Shown here piece after piece: positions 1 to 7,292 of a stretch of DNA of 64,000 bases. Positions within the stretch are counted from its first letter, which is position 1. Every line of letters begins with the position of its first letter. The notes under the pieces were generated by a model. That model was given only the letters and a program-made list of their open reading frames with translations, searched no databases and had not been told where the DNA came from. The translations under genes and the position numbers were made by a program. The stretch is from Bacteroidota bacterium. Its GTDB lineage: Bacteria; Bacteroidota; Bacteroidia; Flavobacteriales; Schleiferiaceae. The stretch is from positions 1 to 64,000 of the forward strand of contig JANSYJ010000004.1 in NCBI GenBank assembly GCA_024742495.1, in the 5' to 3' direction.

Positions 1-402
1 AACCACGTGGGACGAATTGTCATTATCCTGATTTGCCAAACCCTGTTCTCCGGAAAGAATAGAGGGATATTTCCGCCAATCTCTTTGGCTCTTCTGGCTT
101 TCATTTCCCTGAAAACCACCGTAAATCCGCAAGCCCGGTTTCAAGCGAAAAGTACAGGCTCGTTTATCCGTAGGAATCACTCCGCTTGTATCTAAGCTGG
201 GAATATAAGTTCCCTGGGCTACCCAAACTTCCTCACCACTCAGACCTAGGCTTAAAGCCGATTGTAAATCTGTAAATGCATTAGCCCAAGAACTGCCATC
301 ATTGCTACCCGTAGCAGCATGGTTTACATAATGGATAGTTTGGGCCCCGATCGGAAAACTAATACTGAGGATCGCTAATAAAATGAATCGCTTTGCTAAC
401 AT
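1..402 (-). CDS. N-terminal part of a secreted beta-helix-type surface protein (truncated by window edge)
   Basis: The reading frame opens at an ATG (402-400) and stays open to base 1, so only the first 134 residues are visible. It begins with a signal peptide (MLAKRFILLAILSISFPIGA, then Q), followed by a segment of the type NHAATGSNDGSSWANAFTDLQSAL, a 'VWVAQGTY' strand and a 'LRIYGGFQGNE' strand. This pattern (GxSWxxAxxxLQxAL, then VWVAxGTY, then YGGFxGxE) is what I know from large Bacteroidota secreted proteins with right-handed parallel beta-helix or polymorphic-outer-membrane-type repeats, which usually end in a T9SS sorting domain. That end lies outside the window, so the secretion route is inferred. 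The protein is predicted extracellular or surface bound; no enzymatic role can be assigned. Confidence 0.75.
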   Translation of the reverse strand, partial: MLAKRFILLAILSISFPIGAQTIHYVNHAATGSNDGSSWANAFTDLQSALSLGLSGEEVWVAQGTYIPSLDTSGVIPTDKRACTFRLKPGLRIYGGFQGNESQKSQRDWRKYPSILSGEQGLANQDNDNSSHVV

Positions 403-458
403 AGATGTGATAAGGTTAAGGTGGCCAAAAAATTTTTGTTTTAAAGACGAAGCTGCCT

Positions 459-466
459 CAAATATA
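459..466 (-). promoter_or_regulatory. Bacteroidota -7 element (TATATTTG) for the secreted protein at 1-402
   Basis: On the minus strand the sequence reads TATATTTG, a perfect TAnnTTTG match. It would give an untranslated leader of about 50 nt before the ATG at 402. No clear -33 element is visible, so support rests on the -7 box and its position. Confidence 0.5.
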
Positions 467-567
467 AGAATCCCCTTTATGACTCCCTAAGAAGAAAACA
501 GCTCCTTCGATCAAATTTAAGGTCGAATTTAAAAGTAGGCGATTAAGGTTCTGCTCCTTTTATGGTG

Positions 568-670
568 TCGCCCTAAATCAAGTGCCAAACCACGCTTCCC
601 GATCTAGACTGCGATATTGAACGGCCTCTGCCACATGTTTTGCTTCTATATCCTCCGAAGCTTCCAAATC
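568..670. repeat. Direct repeat, copy A of the comM 3' end (103 bp)
   Basis: Bases 568-670 match 1827-1929 in the same orientation with only two differences (593 versus 1852, and the C/T-type difference in the His codon). The repeat covers the last 30 codons plus stop of comM and about 10 bases beyond the stop. Both differences are silent in the comM frame (Ala GCG/GCT, His CAT/CAC). The matching stops abruptly at both ends. Confidence 0.95.
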
Positions 671-877
671 TATTAATGAATCTCGTTTACCAAAGCCTAG
701 GTCAGGATGACTATCCTCTTCATTTTCAGACAACACCTTTTTACACTGATTACATACTTTAGCTTCTCTCATTGTATAAGCTGTTTTAAAGGCCTCCGGA
801 ACCTTATCAATATTTGATAGGGCTCTTACCGCTGCATTATACTCCTCCTTTTGCCGTGCACCAAGCAATGTTCCCAA
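578..877 (-). pseudogene. Chimeric reading frame: fragment of an unknown gene fused in frame to the comM 3' end
   Basis: The frame opens with TTG and no convincing start signal, and the same frame is closed by TGA shortly upstream. Its first ~69 residues match nothing I recognise; they include a CNQC motif (C-x2-C) and an acidic stretch. Its last 30 residues are identical to the C terminus of ComM and are read in the comM frame up to the same stop. I infer that recombination joined the 3' end of comM to the middle of an unrelated small gene. The preceding 826-963 frame may hold the lost N-terminal part, which would require one frameshift. Expression as a protein is doubtful. Confidence 0.55.
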
Positions 878-963
878 AAGGGATCCTGCAAGTCTACTTC
901 AGCAATTTGCTTCTCAGAGACCCAGGCTTCCCATGCACTTTGACGCGAGGCTTTAAATTTCAT
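826..963 (-). other. Short open frame, possible N-terminal remnant of the disrupted gene at 578-877
   Basis: A 45-codon frame starts at ATG 963 with MKFKASRQSAWEAWVSEKQI and continues through EVDLQDPFW before a stop at 826. Its composition (Trp/Glu/Lys-rich amphipathic helix) looks coding. It overlaps the start of the 578-877 frame in another register, so the two together could be one ~110-codon gene broken by a frameshift. I do not recognise the protein. Intact small gene, remnant and chance frame all remain possible. Confidence 0.3.
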
Positions 964-1167
964 TCTAGGCTTAAGGTTCTTTGGCTCAGGTTGCTCGTGG
1001 TATTTGGATTATGGATTGATTTTCCGAAAGAGGCTAAAAATAGGATTTTCCTGTAAGGCACATGGCCATCGGGTGGCCTAATGGTTTTCAGCTTAGATGG
1101 TTGAGCTCCGGGGATGCCTACCTACTTTGGAACGGAACGAATACCGCTAATTTATTCACGCTGTTTC

Positions 1168-1695
1168 TTACTCTTCTTTGTGTTTAAATCCTATCGATAC
1201 TCTTGGGCTTTTTTGTTCTTTAATGAACTGTTTCAAGTAGTTGAATATGAGTTCTATTTTATCATCCTGTCCACTTACTTTTTTGCGGATCTCTTCCATT
1301 TCAATAAGCAGATCCTTATGGGTTAAGAGCATTTCCCGCATTTTCACAAAGACTTCAATTATGCTTATGCTCATTTGAACGGCCCTGCCACTTCTTAGAA
1401 CATTGGCGAGTTGTAAAACACCATGCTCTGTAAAAACATAAGGTAAAGTGCCGCCCAGCTGTTGTTTGGAAGGTATCGCATTTTGCGATACCATGGTTTC
1501 GGTCTCTTCTTCTGTGAGTTGGAACATGAAGTTTTCAGGGAAGCGTTCAGCATTTCTTTTCACTTGCTCCCTGAGTCTTATCGCTTTTACACCATATAAT
1601 TCTGCCAAGTCTCGATCCAACATTACTCGCTGATCACGAACCACATATATCTTCCTTAAAATCGTTTCTTGAGGTACTAAATCTGTATCCGCCAT
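1168..1695 (-). CDS. ORF6N-domain DNA-binding protein
   Basis: The 175-residue protein has the ORF6N (Pfam PF10543) hallmarks: an N-terminal IYVVRDQRVMLDRDLAELYGV stretch, then the LREQVKRNAERFPENFMFQLT helix pair, then TLPYVFTEHGVLQLANVL. A C-terminal amphipathic helix (about 120-165) is likely a coiled coil for oligomerisation. ORF6N/KilA-N proteins are phage-related DNA-binding modules, often called antirepressors, and are frequent and sporadic in Bacteroidota genomes. I chose ATG 1695 rather than an in-frame TTG 15 bases upstream because the domain starts just after it. It is the only intact gene inside the comM-flanked islet. It may be a regulator or the remnant of a larger mobile element; its target cannot be read from the sequence. 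Confidence 0.85.
   Translation of the reverse strand: MADTDLVPQETILRKIYVVRDQRVMLDRDLAELYGVKAIRLREQVKRNAERFPENFMFQLTEEETETMVSQNAIPSKQQLGGTLPYVFTEHGVLQLANVLRSGRAVQMSISIIEVFVKMREMLLTHKDLLIEMEEIRKKVSGQDDKIELIFNYLKQFIKEQKSPRVSIGFKHKEE
1472..1492. repeat. Perfect 9-bp inverted repeat inside the ORF6N gene
   Basis: GGTATCGCA and TGCGATACC flank a 3-base spacer. The site lies within codons for MVSQNAIP of the ORF6N protein. It could form a hairpin or be a protein-binding palindrome, or it could be chance within coding sequence. Confidence 0.6.
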
Positions 1696-1826
1696 GCTTC
1701 TTATTTTCAAATTTCAAAACCATCCATATTCATCTCTTGGAGACATGCCTTCAAGAGAATTTAAACAAAGACTAATTGCCTAAAATCGGTAGTTTAGACC
1801 AATTGGAATAATGGGGGACTTACAGT

Positions 1827-1929
1827 TCGCCCTAAATCAAGTGCCAAACCAAGCTTCCCGATCTAGACTGCGATATTGAACGGCCTCTGCCACGTGTTTT
1901 GCTTCTATATCCTCCGAAGCTTCCAAATC
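1827..1929. repeat. Direct repeat, copy B (3' end of intact comM)
   Basis: This is the copy that forms the real C terminus of comM. It is identical to 568-670 except for two silent differences. The two copies lie 1259 bp apart in direct orientation. Confidence 0.95.
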
Positions 1930-3378
1930 GGCAATGGTGCGCGCTACCTTCAAAATACGATCATAAGCCCGGCCACTGAGGTTTAATTTTTCGATGGCCA
2001 ACTTTAGCAATTCCATACTGGGGGCGTCTAGCTTGCACACTTTCCGCAATTGCTTGCTGTGCATTTGGGCATTGCTGTAAATTCCCGACTCCACTTTAAA
2101 GCGCTGATCTTGCTTTGCTCGAGCTCCTAAAACCCGCTCCCTAATTTTAAGACTGCTTTCCGCAGCGGCGGTGGAGGATATTTCCTCAAAGGGCACCGGG
2201 GTCACCTCTACATGCAAATCGATGCGATCTAGCAATGGACCGGATATTTTACTCAGGTAATTCTGCACCAAATTAGGGGAGCAAACACATTCCTTTTCGG
2301 GGTGATTGAAATAACCACAGGGACAGGGATTCATGGAGGCCACTAGCATAAATGAGGAAGGGAAATCAACACTGATCCGAGCCCTGCTGATGGTCACCTT
2401 TCGGTCTTCCATCGGCTGCCGCATTACCTCTAATACGGTGCGCTTAAATTCGGGCAGTTCATCTAAAAACAAAATACCATTATGGGCCAAACTGATTTCT
2501 CCCGGTTGTGGATAGCCGCCACCACCAACCAGGGCCACATCGGAAATAGAGTGATGGGGACTGCGGAATGGACGCTGGGTGACTAGGCTTTGATTCGCCT
2601 CTAGTCTACCAGCCACGGAGTGAATTTTAGTGGTCTCTAAGGCCTCTTCTAAAGACATCGGTGGCAAAATGCCCGACATGCGTTTGGCCAACATGGTTTT
2701 TCCCGCTCCCGGTGGCCCGATGAGAATTACATTATGACCACCAGCCGCGGCGATTTCCAAGGCTCTTTTCACATTCCCCTGTCCGCGCACCTCGGAAAAG
2801 TCGAAAAACAAATGTTTAGACTGATCCCGCAATTGCGCACTTACATCTACCTCCGTTTTTGCTATTAGCTGCTCTCCACTTAAGTGATCTACCGCCTCCC
2901 GTATAGTTGGGGCACCATAAACGGAAATACCCTCCACCATCGCTGCTTCGCGTGCATTGGCCACCGGTAGGAGCACCGCCTTAAAACCTTCGCGCTGGGC
3001 CTGCAACACCGAGGACAAAACACCAGTAATGGGCACCAAGCCGCCATCTAAAGAAAGCTCCCCCAAAATTAAATAGTCTTCTAAATCATGAAATTCCATT
3101 TGCTTGGAAGCGGCTAAAACCCCTAAGGCGATCGGTAAATCATAAGCAGAACCTTCCTTGCGAATATTGGCCGGTGCTAAGTTTACGGTAATCTGAATGC
3201 CCGGCCACTTTAAATCATTGTTCTTTAAGGCAGCTACTATGCGGTGTTGGCTCTCCTTAATTGTAGAATCTGGCAGGCCAACCAGAAAGAAATTTATGCC
3301 CTGGTCGGTATGGGTTTCTACTGTAACCGTGGTTGCATTTACGCCAATAACCGCACTGGTATAAGTTTTAATTAACAT
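1837..3378 (-). CDS. comM: ComM/YifB family Mg-chelatase-like AAA+ ATPase
   Basis: This 513-residue protein has the full family architecture: an N-terminal S5/Lon-protease-like ChlI domain (about 20-140), an AAA+ core with Walker A GPPGAGKT at 221-228 and a LFLDELPEF Walker B, a CPCGY...CxC cysteine cluster near 350, and a C-terminal Mg-chelatase domain (about 405-500). ComM is a hexameric helicase that promotes branch migration during natural transformation in Vibrio and Acinetobacter. Length and start (ATG 3378, with MLIKTYTSAVIG as in homologues) are normal. The last 31 codons are duplicated downstream at 568-670. The gene stands alone, with no competence gene adjacent. Confidence 0.95.
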   Translation of the reverse strand: MLIKTYTSAVIGVNATTVTVETHTDQGINFFLVGLPDSTIKESQHRIVAALKNNDLKWPGIQITVNLAPANIRKEGSAYDLPIALGVLAASKQMEFHDLEDYLILGELSLDGGLVPITGVLSSVLQAQREGFKAVLLPVANAREAAMVEGISVYGAPTIREAVDHLSGEQLIAKTEVDVSAQLRDQSKHLFFDFSEVRGQGNVKRALEIAAAGGHNVILIGPPGAGKTMLAKRMSGILPPMSLEEALETTKIHSVAGRLEANQSLVTQRPFRSPHHSISDVALVGGGGYPQPGEISLAHNGILFLDELPEFKRTVLEVMRQPMEDRKVTISRARISVDFPSSFMLVASMNPCPCGYFNHPEKECVCSPNLVQNYLSKISGPLLDRIDLHVEVTPVPFEEISSTAAAESSLKIRERVLGARAKQDQRFKVESGIYSNAQMHSKQLRKVCKLDAPSMELLKLAIEKLNLSGRAYDRILKVARTIADLEASEDIEAKHVAEAVQYRSLDREAWFGT

Positions 3379-3489
3379 GCTTAGACTATTTTTTAGTGCT
3401 TTAAAACATTAATCGACCAGTTTAGACCTAAAGCTCGGGCAAACAGCCTCAATTTAATGGAGGTTTATTTTTATGAATTCAAAATTATT

Positions 3490-3497
3490 TAGATTTG
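3490..3497 (+). promoter_or_regulatory. Putative -7 element (TAGATTTG) upstream of the 85-aa gene
   Basis: A perfect TAnnTTTG match 49 bp before the ATG at 3547. No clear -33 box is present. Confidence 0.4.
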
Positions 3498-3546
3498 CAT
3501 TTCAATTTTCAGGAAGGATTATTTAAACATTTTTAAACTCTTATTT

Positions 3547-3804
3547 ATGTCTAGAGTACCAAAGTCAGCGCACACGCCAAAGCAAGTAGCGCAGTATTTA
3601 AAAGATCAAATTGCCGTGCGCGGGGAGCGCGGATTAAAAAATGCTTTTGCAGCTCAATTCTTTTCGCATTTTACCGCGGATGAATTAGAAGATTTATCAA
3701 GCTCCTTTCAGCGCGAACTACAAAATCGTTCTGAAGCGGAAATCGCTCACTTACGTAATATGTTAGAAGCAAAAAGCGGCAAAACCGTAGAGCTAAGAGA
3801 CTAA
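3547..3804 (+). CDS. Small hypothetical cytoplasmic protein (85 aa)
   Basis: I do not recognise this protein. It is soluble and predicted almost all-helical. An N-terminal basic segment ([20 protein letters not shown]) precedes a central segment with two Phe-rich helices and a Glu/Arg-rich C-terminal helix. There is no signal peptide, Cys or known motif. It is likely a real gene because it sits alone between a good -7 box and a strong terminator hairpin, with normal codon use. It lies just before recA on the same strand but is separated from it by that terminator and by recA's own promoter, so it is probably not co-transcribed. Confidence 0.65.
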   Translation: MSRVPKSAHTPKQVAQYLKDQIAVRGERGLKNAFAAQFFSHFTADELEDLSSSFQRELQNRSEAEIAHLRNMLEAKSGKTVELRD

Positions 3805-3833
3805 GAACTTAGCGCTAAAACGTTTTAAAAATG

Positions 3834-3867
3834 ATAAGGCTCATTTCTGTGAAGAAGTGAGCCTTAT
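3834..3867 (+). terminator. Hairpin terminator between the 85-aa gene and recA
   Basis: A 15-bp stem (ATAAGGCTCA...TGAGCCTTAT plus five inner pairs, one of them G-T) closes a GTGA loop. The U tract behind it is weak, so termination may be partial. Confidence 0.6.
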
Positions 3868-3895
3868 TTATGTTCGAGCACTGCCTCTAGCACCC

Positions 3896-3903
3896 TATAT
3901 TTG
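3896..3903 (+). promoter_or_regulatory. recA -7 element (TATATTTG)
   Basis: A perfect TAnnTTTG match ends 25 bp before the recA ATG at 3929. It lies downstream of the preceding hairpin and upstream of the chosen start, and so excludes the longer GTG-initiated reading (3857). No inverted repeat resembling a LexA box was noticed. Confidence 0.55.
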
Positions 3904-3928
3904 CTCAGCAAAGAAAAACATCAATTTC

Positions 3929-4927
3929 ATGAGTGACGATAAAAGCGCAAAGCTGAAAGCTTTAAAGCTAACCTTAGATAAGCTGGACAAAACCTACGGA
4001 AAAGGCGCGGTAATGCGCATGGGAGATTCGGCCATAGAAGAGATTGCCGTTATCCCATCTGGTTCCTTAGGAATCGATTTGGCCTTAGGCGTATCCGGTT
4101 ATCCACGCGGCAGAGTGGTAGAAATTTACGGGCCAGAGAGCTCGGGTAAAACCACCCTTACCCTGCACGCCATTGCCGAAGTGCAAAAGCAGGGAGGCAT
4201 AGCAGCCTTTATTGATGCGGAACATGCCTTTGATAGAATTTATGCGGAAAACCTTGGTATTAATACCGAAGACCTCATCATCTCTCAACCAGACAATGGC
4301 GAGCAAGCCTTGGAAATTGCCGATAACCTTATTCGCTCCGGCGCCATTGATTTAATTATCATCGACTCGGTGGCGGCTCTTACACCAAAAAGCGAGATTG
4401 AAGGTGAGATGGGTGACAGCAAAATGGGCCTTCAAGCACGTTTAATGTCCCAAGCCCTCCGTAAGCTTACCGGAACCATTAGCAAAACAAATTGCTGCTG
4501 CGTTTTCATTAATCAGCTTCGTGAGAAAATCGGGGTGATGTTTGGAAATCCAGAAACCACCACCGGTGGTAATGCCCTAAAGTTTTACTCCTCGGTGCGT
4601 ATCGACATTCGCCGTATCTCCCAAATTAAAGATTCGGAAGGCGTTACCGGAAACCGTGCCCGGGTGAAAGTGGTGAAAAACAAAGTTGCTCCTCCTTTTA
4701 AACAAGCGGAATTCGATATCCTTTATGGAAAGGGAATTTCTAAAGTTGGGGAAATCATCGACTTAGGTGTAGATCACGAAATTGTGAAAAAATCAGGCAG
4801 CTGGTTCAGCTACGGCGACACCAAATTAGGTCAGGGACGAGATGCCGTGCGTCAACTCCTAGAAGACAATAGCGAATTGGCGGAAGAAATTGAAACCAAA
4901 ATAAAAGCGAGCATCGCCGCTAAATAA
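3929..4927 (+). CDS. recA: Recombinase RecA
   Basis: The 332-residue protein is RecA: Walker A GPESSGKT at 68-75, Walker B LIIIDS, the [15 protein letters not shown] segment and the [23 protein letters not shown]2-region hallmark. It forms ATP-dependent filaments on single-stranded DNA for homologous recombination and repair. I chose ATG 3929 ([12 protein letters not shown]) because the -7 box lies between it and the only longer alternative. The C-terminal acidic tail is short. It is monocistronic, bounded by a terminator at 4949, and no recX follows. Confidence 0.98.
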   Translation: MSDDKSAKLKALKLTLDKLDKTYGKGAVMRMGDSAIEEIAVIPSGSLGIDLALGVSGYPRGRVVEIYGPESSGKTTLTLHAIAEVQKQGGIAAFIDAEHAFDRIYAENLGINTEDLIISQPDNGEQALEIADNLIRSGAIDLIIIDSVAALTPKSEIEGEMGDSKMGLQARLMSQALRKLTGTISKTNCCCVFINQLREKIGVMFGNPETTTGGNALKFYSSVRIDIRRISQIKDSEGVTGNRARVKVVKNKVAPPFKQAEFDILYGKGISKVGEIIDLGVDHEIVKKSGSWFSYGDTKLGQGRDAVRQLLEDNSELAEEIETKIKASIAAK

Positions 4928-4948
4928 ACAGGCCACCTTTTTAAATTT

Positions 4949-4978
4949 AGCTCGTCCTTTAGAGGATGAGCTTTTTTG
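4949..4978 (+). terminator. Intrinsic terminator after recA
   Basis: A 10-bp stem (AGCTCGTCCT / AGGATGAGCT, one G-T pair) with a four-base loop is followed by TTTTTT. Confidence 0.85.
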
Positions 4979-5003
4979 TTTCCCTAATTTCATCGAGGCA
5001 TAG

Positions 5004-5011
5004 TACTTTCG
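5004..5011 (+). promoter_or_regulatory. Possible -7 element (TACTTTCG), very close to the TPR lipoprotein start
   Basis: It matches TAnnTTTG with one mismatch and ends only 4 bases before the ATG at 5016. This is the same spacing as in front of glyS and the 57336 gene, and predicts a leaderless mRNA. Confidence 0.35.
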
Positions 5012-5015
5012 TAAT

Positions 5016-6065
5016 ATGAGAATTCTCAAAACCCTCTTTTTTAGCAGCATCCTAATTTTAGGTGCTTGTCAAGATCCGGCCACGGAAACGACAAACAATG
5101 GCACTAGCAGCGATACCACCGCCGCCGAGCAAATTAGCAGGCCCACTAGCCCTAAAAGTCAAGGTGATAGTTTAGATGCCGTAATTGCAACCGAACCCAA
5201 TAATATTGAAGCCCTCACCTTAAGGGGTAGTCTGCGCCTACGTTTTAATGATCCCAATGGAGCCCTTTTAGATTTCCAAAGAGTAGCGGCGATCGACAGC
5301 ATGCATGCACCGATGTTATTGCATTTGGGTGAATTAAAAATGCTGCGTAACCAAAGTCGTGAAGCCCGCAATGCCTGGACCAATTGCGCCCTTGCCGATC
5401 CCGAAGCCATCGATTGCCGCATCAATTTGGCTAAGCTTCATGCTAGTATTCAAAACTATGAGCCGGCTTTAAAATACCTCAATGAACTCATTGAAATTGA
5501 TGAATACTACGCCCCGGCCTACCTCTTTAAAGGTATAGTGGTTCGCGATGCAAAAAGGGACACCACTCTGGCCCTGCAGTATTTCCAAAAAGCCACCGAA
5601 GTGGAACCCAAATACGTGGAAGCTCTGGACCTGATGGCTGTAACCTTGGCTTCCCGTAAGGATACCCTGGCTAAATACTACTATCAACGGATTATAGACA
5701 TTGAACCTAAAAATGCCGAGGCTTGGTATAAATTAGGGGTGCACTATATGGATATTGATGAAATTAATCGCGCCATTGAGGCCTATACCCAAGCGACCAT
5801 TATTGATCCTAATCAGTCAGATGCTTACTATAATTTGGGCTACATCTTTACTGTTATGGTTCCCGATTATAAAGAAGCCTTAAAATACTATTCGGCCAGC
5901 TTAAAGGCTAAACCCGATAATAATTACAAGGCGCATTATGGTCGTGGTTATGCCTATGAAATGCTGGGTGATGTGCAAAAAGCAGAAAAGGAATATCGTA
6001 AAACCTTAGCCCTCTTACCCATCCATAAACCAGCAAAAGACGGTCTGGAACGAATTCGGAGATAA
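5016..6065 (+). CDS. TPR-repeat lipoprotein
   Basis: The 349-residue protein starts with a lipoprotein signal (MRILKTLFFSSILILGAC, lipobox LGAC, Cys at 18) and a Thr/Ser-rich linker. It then carries about seven tetratricopeptide repeats, seen in recurring motifs such as ALDLMAV, AEAWYKLGVHYMD, SDAYYNLGYIF and YKAHYGRGYAYEMLGD. TPR lipoproteins of this kind are scaffolds for protein-protein contacts at the periplasmic face of the outer membrane; the partner is unknown. The next gene starts one base after its stop, so the two form an operon. No enzymatic motif is present. Confidence 0.85.
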   Translation: MRILKTLFFSSILILGACQDPATETTNNGTSSDTTAAEQISRPTSPKSQGDSLDAVIATEPNNIEALTLRGSLRLRFNDPNGALLDFQRVAAIDSMHAPMLLHLGELKMLRNQSREARNAWTNCALADPEAIDCRINLAKLHASIQNYEPALKYLNELIEIDEYYAPAYLFKGIVVRDAKRDTTLALQYFQKATEVEPKYVEALDLMAVTLASRKDTLAKYYYQRIIDIEPKNAEAWYKLGVHYMDIDEINRAIEAYTQATIIDPNQSDAYYNLGYIFTVMVPDYKEALKYYSASLKAKPDNNYKAHYGRGYAYEMLGDVQKAEKEYRKTLALLPIHKPAKDGLERIRR

Positions 6066-6066
6066 T

Positions 6067-6369
6067 ATGGAAGATTGGTATTCATTTAAAAACTGGGGTG
6101 ATGAGGAACATCAGCAGTTCTACCAGCACTATCGAGAGGCGGATGCCGAAACCCAGGAAAAAGCCATCCTTCATCAAGCTTCCTTACTTAGTAAGCATTT
6201 GGATAACACCACCCTAAAGGCGGCGGAGTCCTTATTAATATTATGGCTATCCAAGCATTTTAATCCCAAAAAGGCGGCAGAAGTTTACCAGCTCATGAGC
6301 ACCATCTGTAGCCGCATTGGCGATCATCATCGGGCTAAGGAATTTCAAGAAAAGCTGAAGAATCTTTAA
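6067..6369 (+). CDS. Hypothetical helical protein, second gene of the TPR operon
   Basis: This 100-residue cytoplasmic protein is predicted all-helical and resembles a lone TPR pair: NTTLKAAESLLILWLSKHF, then KAAEVYQLMSTICSRIGDHHRAKEFQEKL, the latter with TPR-like spacing. It is rich in Trp, His and Glu near the N terminus. The start is one base after the lipoprotein stop, which implies translational coupling. The 3' end overlaps that of the convergent minus-strand gene by 4 bp. I do not recognise the family. Confidence 0.7.
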   Translation: MEDWYSFKNWGDEEHQQFYQHYREADAETQEKAILHQASLLSKHLDNTTLKAAESLLILWLSKHFNPKKAAEVYQLMSTICSRIGDHHRAKEFQEKLKNL

Positions 6370-7292
6370 AAACGCCCTATCGCGGAAAGCATACGGGCAG
6401 GATAATCGCTTATAATGCCATCAACGCCCCAAGCCCTTAGGCGCTCGGCATCGGCGATCTCATTCACCGTCCACGGAATTACCTTTATGCCACTGGCTTG
6501 CAATTGCTTGAGATCTGCCTTGCTCAAGATCGTATAATCGCAACTATACACATCAGGAACAAAACCGAGCGCGCTAATTTGCTCCGCTGGTGGGATGTTA
6601 GCATTTTCCGACAAAAAGGAAAGCTTAATTTGAGGGTAGTTTTGATGAAGGTATTGCAAGGTTCGAGCATCAAAACTTTGGATTGTTAATCGCTCACCCA
6701 AGCTGGCCTTAGACAAGTCTTGCATCACCAATTCGCAATAAGCCTCTAAACTTGGGTAATAGATGGAATCCCAAGCGGGCTTAGATTTAATCTCAATATT
6801 ATAATGCGGTTCGCCACCATTTAAAAGCATGCTGGCTTCCTCCACTTCCGATATTACATCAATCAATTTTGGTTTCTCGGCAAAATAATGCTCCTGAGCG
6901 GGAAAACGTGGGTAAGGCTTGCTGCCACAATCGCATTTAGCTATTTCGGAATAAGGGTAATGAAAAATATTCGGGTCGGCTGAATCCTGCCACTCTTGGC
7001 CCTTAAAATCCAAACATATATCCGGATTAAACCAAGGTTCATGGGAAAGTAAAACAATGGAATCGGCGCTGAGCACAACATCCATCTCTAGGGTTTTAAC
7101 TCCTTCTTGCAAGGCCCTTAGCATAGCGGGAAGGGTGTTTTCGGGCGCCTCACCTCTTGCACCACGATGGCCTTGCCAATCGAATACTTCGGGTTCTTTT
7201 ACCCCTGTTTTACAGGCACCTAATAGCAATCCGATAAGGATTATGCTACTTGCCTTTACGTGTCGCTTCACCAATCCAATCCCACATTTCAT
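6366..7292 (-). CDS. Glycerophosphodiester phosphodiesterase family lipoprotein
   Basis: The core has the GDPD TIM-barrel motifs: QGHRGARGEAPENTLPAM (catalytic HRG and E), then LEMDVVLSADSIVLLSHEP (E-x-D metal ligands and catalytic His), then NIEIKSKP, and a C-terminal PWTVNEIADAERLRAWGVDGIISDYP. GDPDs hydrolyse glycerophosphodiesters to an alcohol and sn-glycerol-3-phosphate. A lipobox (LLGAC) places it as a periplasmic lipoprotein. The ATG at 7292 lies inside the upstream SDR gene (47-bp overlap); a GTG seven codons later gives a tidier signal peptide (KRHVKASSIILIGLLLGAC) and could be the true start. It is likely co-transcribed with the SDR gene. The precise substrate is not visible. Confidence 0.88.
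   Translation of the reverse strand: MKCGIGLVKRHVKASSIILIGLLLGACKTGVKEPEVFDWQGHRGARGEAPENTLPAMLRALQEGVKTLEMDVVLSADSIVLLSHEPWFNPDICLDFKGQEWQDSADPNIFHYPYSEIAKCDCGSKPYPRFPAQEHYFAEKPKLIDVISEVEEASMLLNGGEPHYNIEIKSKPAWDSIYYPSLEAYCELVMQDLSKASLGERLTIQSFDARTLQYLHQNYPQIKLSFLSENANIPPAEQISALGFVPDVYSCDYTILSKADLKQLQASGIKVIPWTVNEIADAERLRAWGVDGIISDYPARMLSAIGRF

Larger units (their letters stand above)
671..1826. mobile_element. Putative small islet inserted at the comM 3' end, carrying an ORF6N gene
   Basis: The 1156 bp lie between two directly repeated copies of the comM 3' end. This is the arrangement left when an element inserts at the end of a gene and supplies a replacement 3' end. The contents are the ORF6N-domain gene, a ~200-bp stretch (964-1167) with no convincing gene, and the fragment next to repeat copy A. 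No integrase, transposase or terminal inverted repeats are visible, so the mechanism is unknown. A nested tandem duplication with later insertion would look the same. comM is a known insertion site for genomic islands in other bacteria (AbaR islands in Acinetobacter), which makes the location suggestive. Confidence 0.5.

Noticed and set aside
1064-1078. Short hairpin GGCCA-TCGGG-TGGCC as a terminator
   Set aside because: Only a 5-bp stem and no T run on either strand.
814-1326. Two plus-strand frames (814-1056, 1114-1326)
   Set aside because: Hydrophobic and low in charge, without start signals; they lie opposite the minus-strand coding-like fragments and the ORF6N gene.
3857-3928. N-terminal extension of RecA from a GTG
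   Set aside because: The GTG lies in the preceding terminator hairpin, and the recA -7 box (3896-3903) is inside the extension; RecA homologues start near ATG 3929.
3400-3930. LexA-type SOS box near recA
   Set aside because: No convincing inverted repeat was found in the recA upstream region, and Bacteroidota SOS boxes are not well enough known to me to claim a degenerate one.
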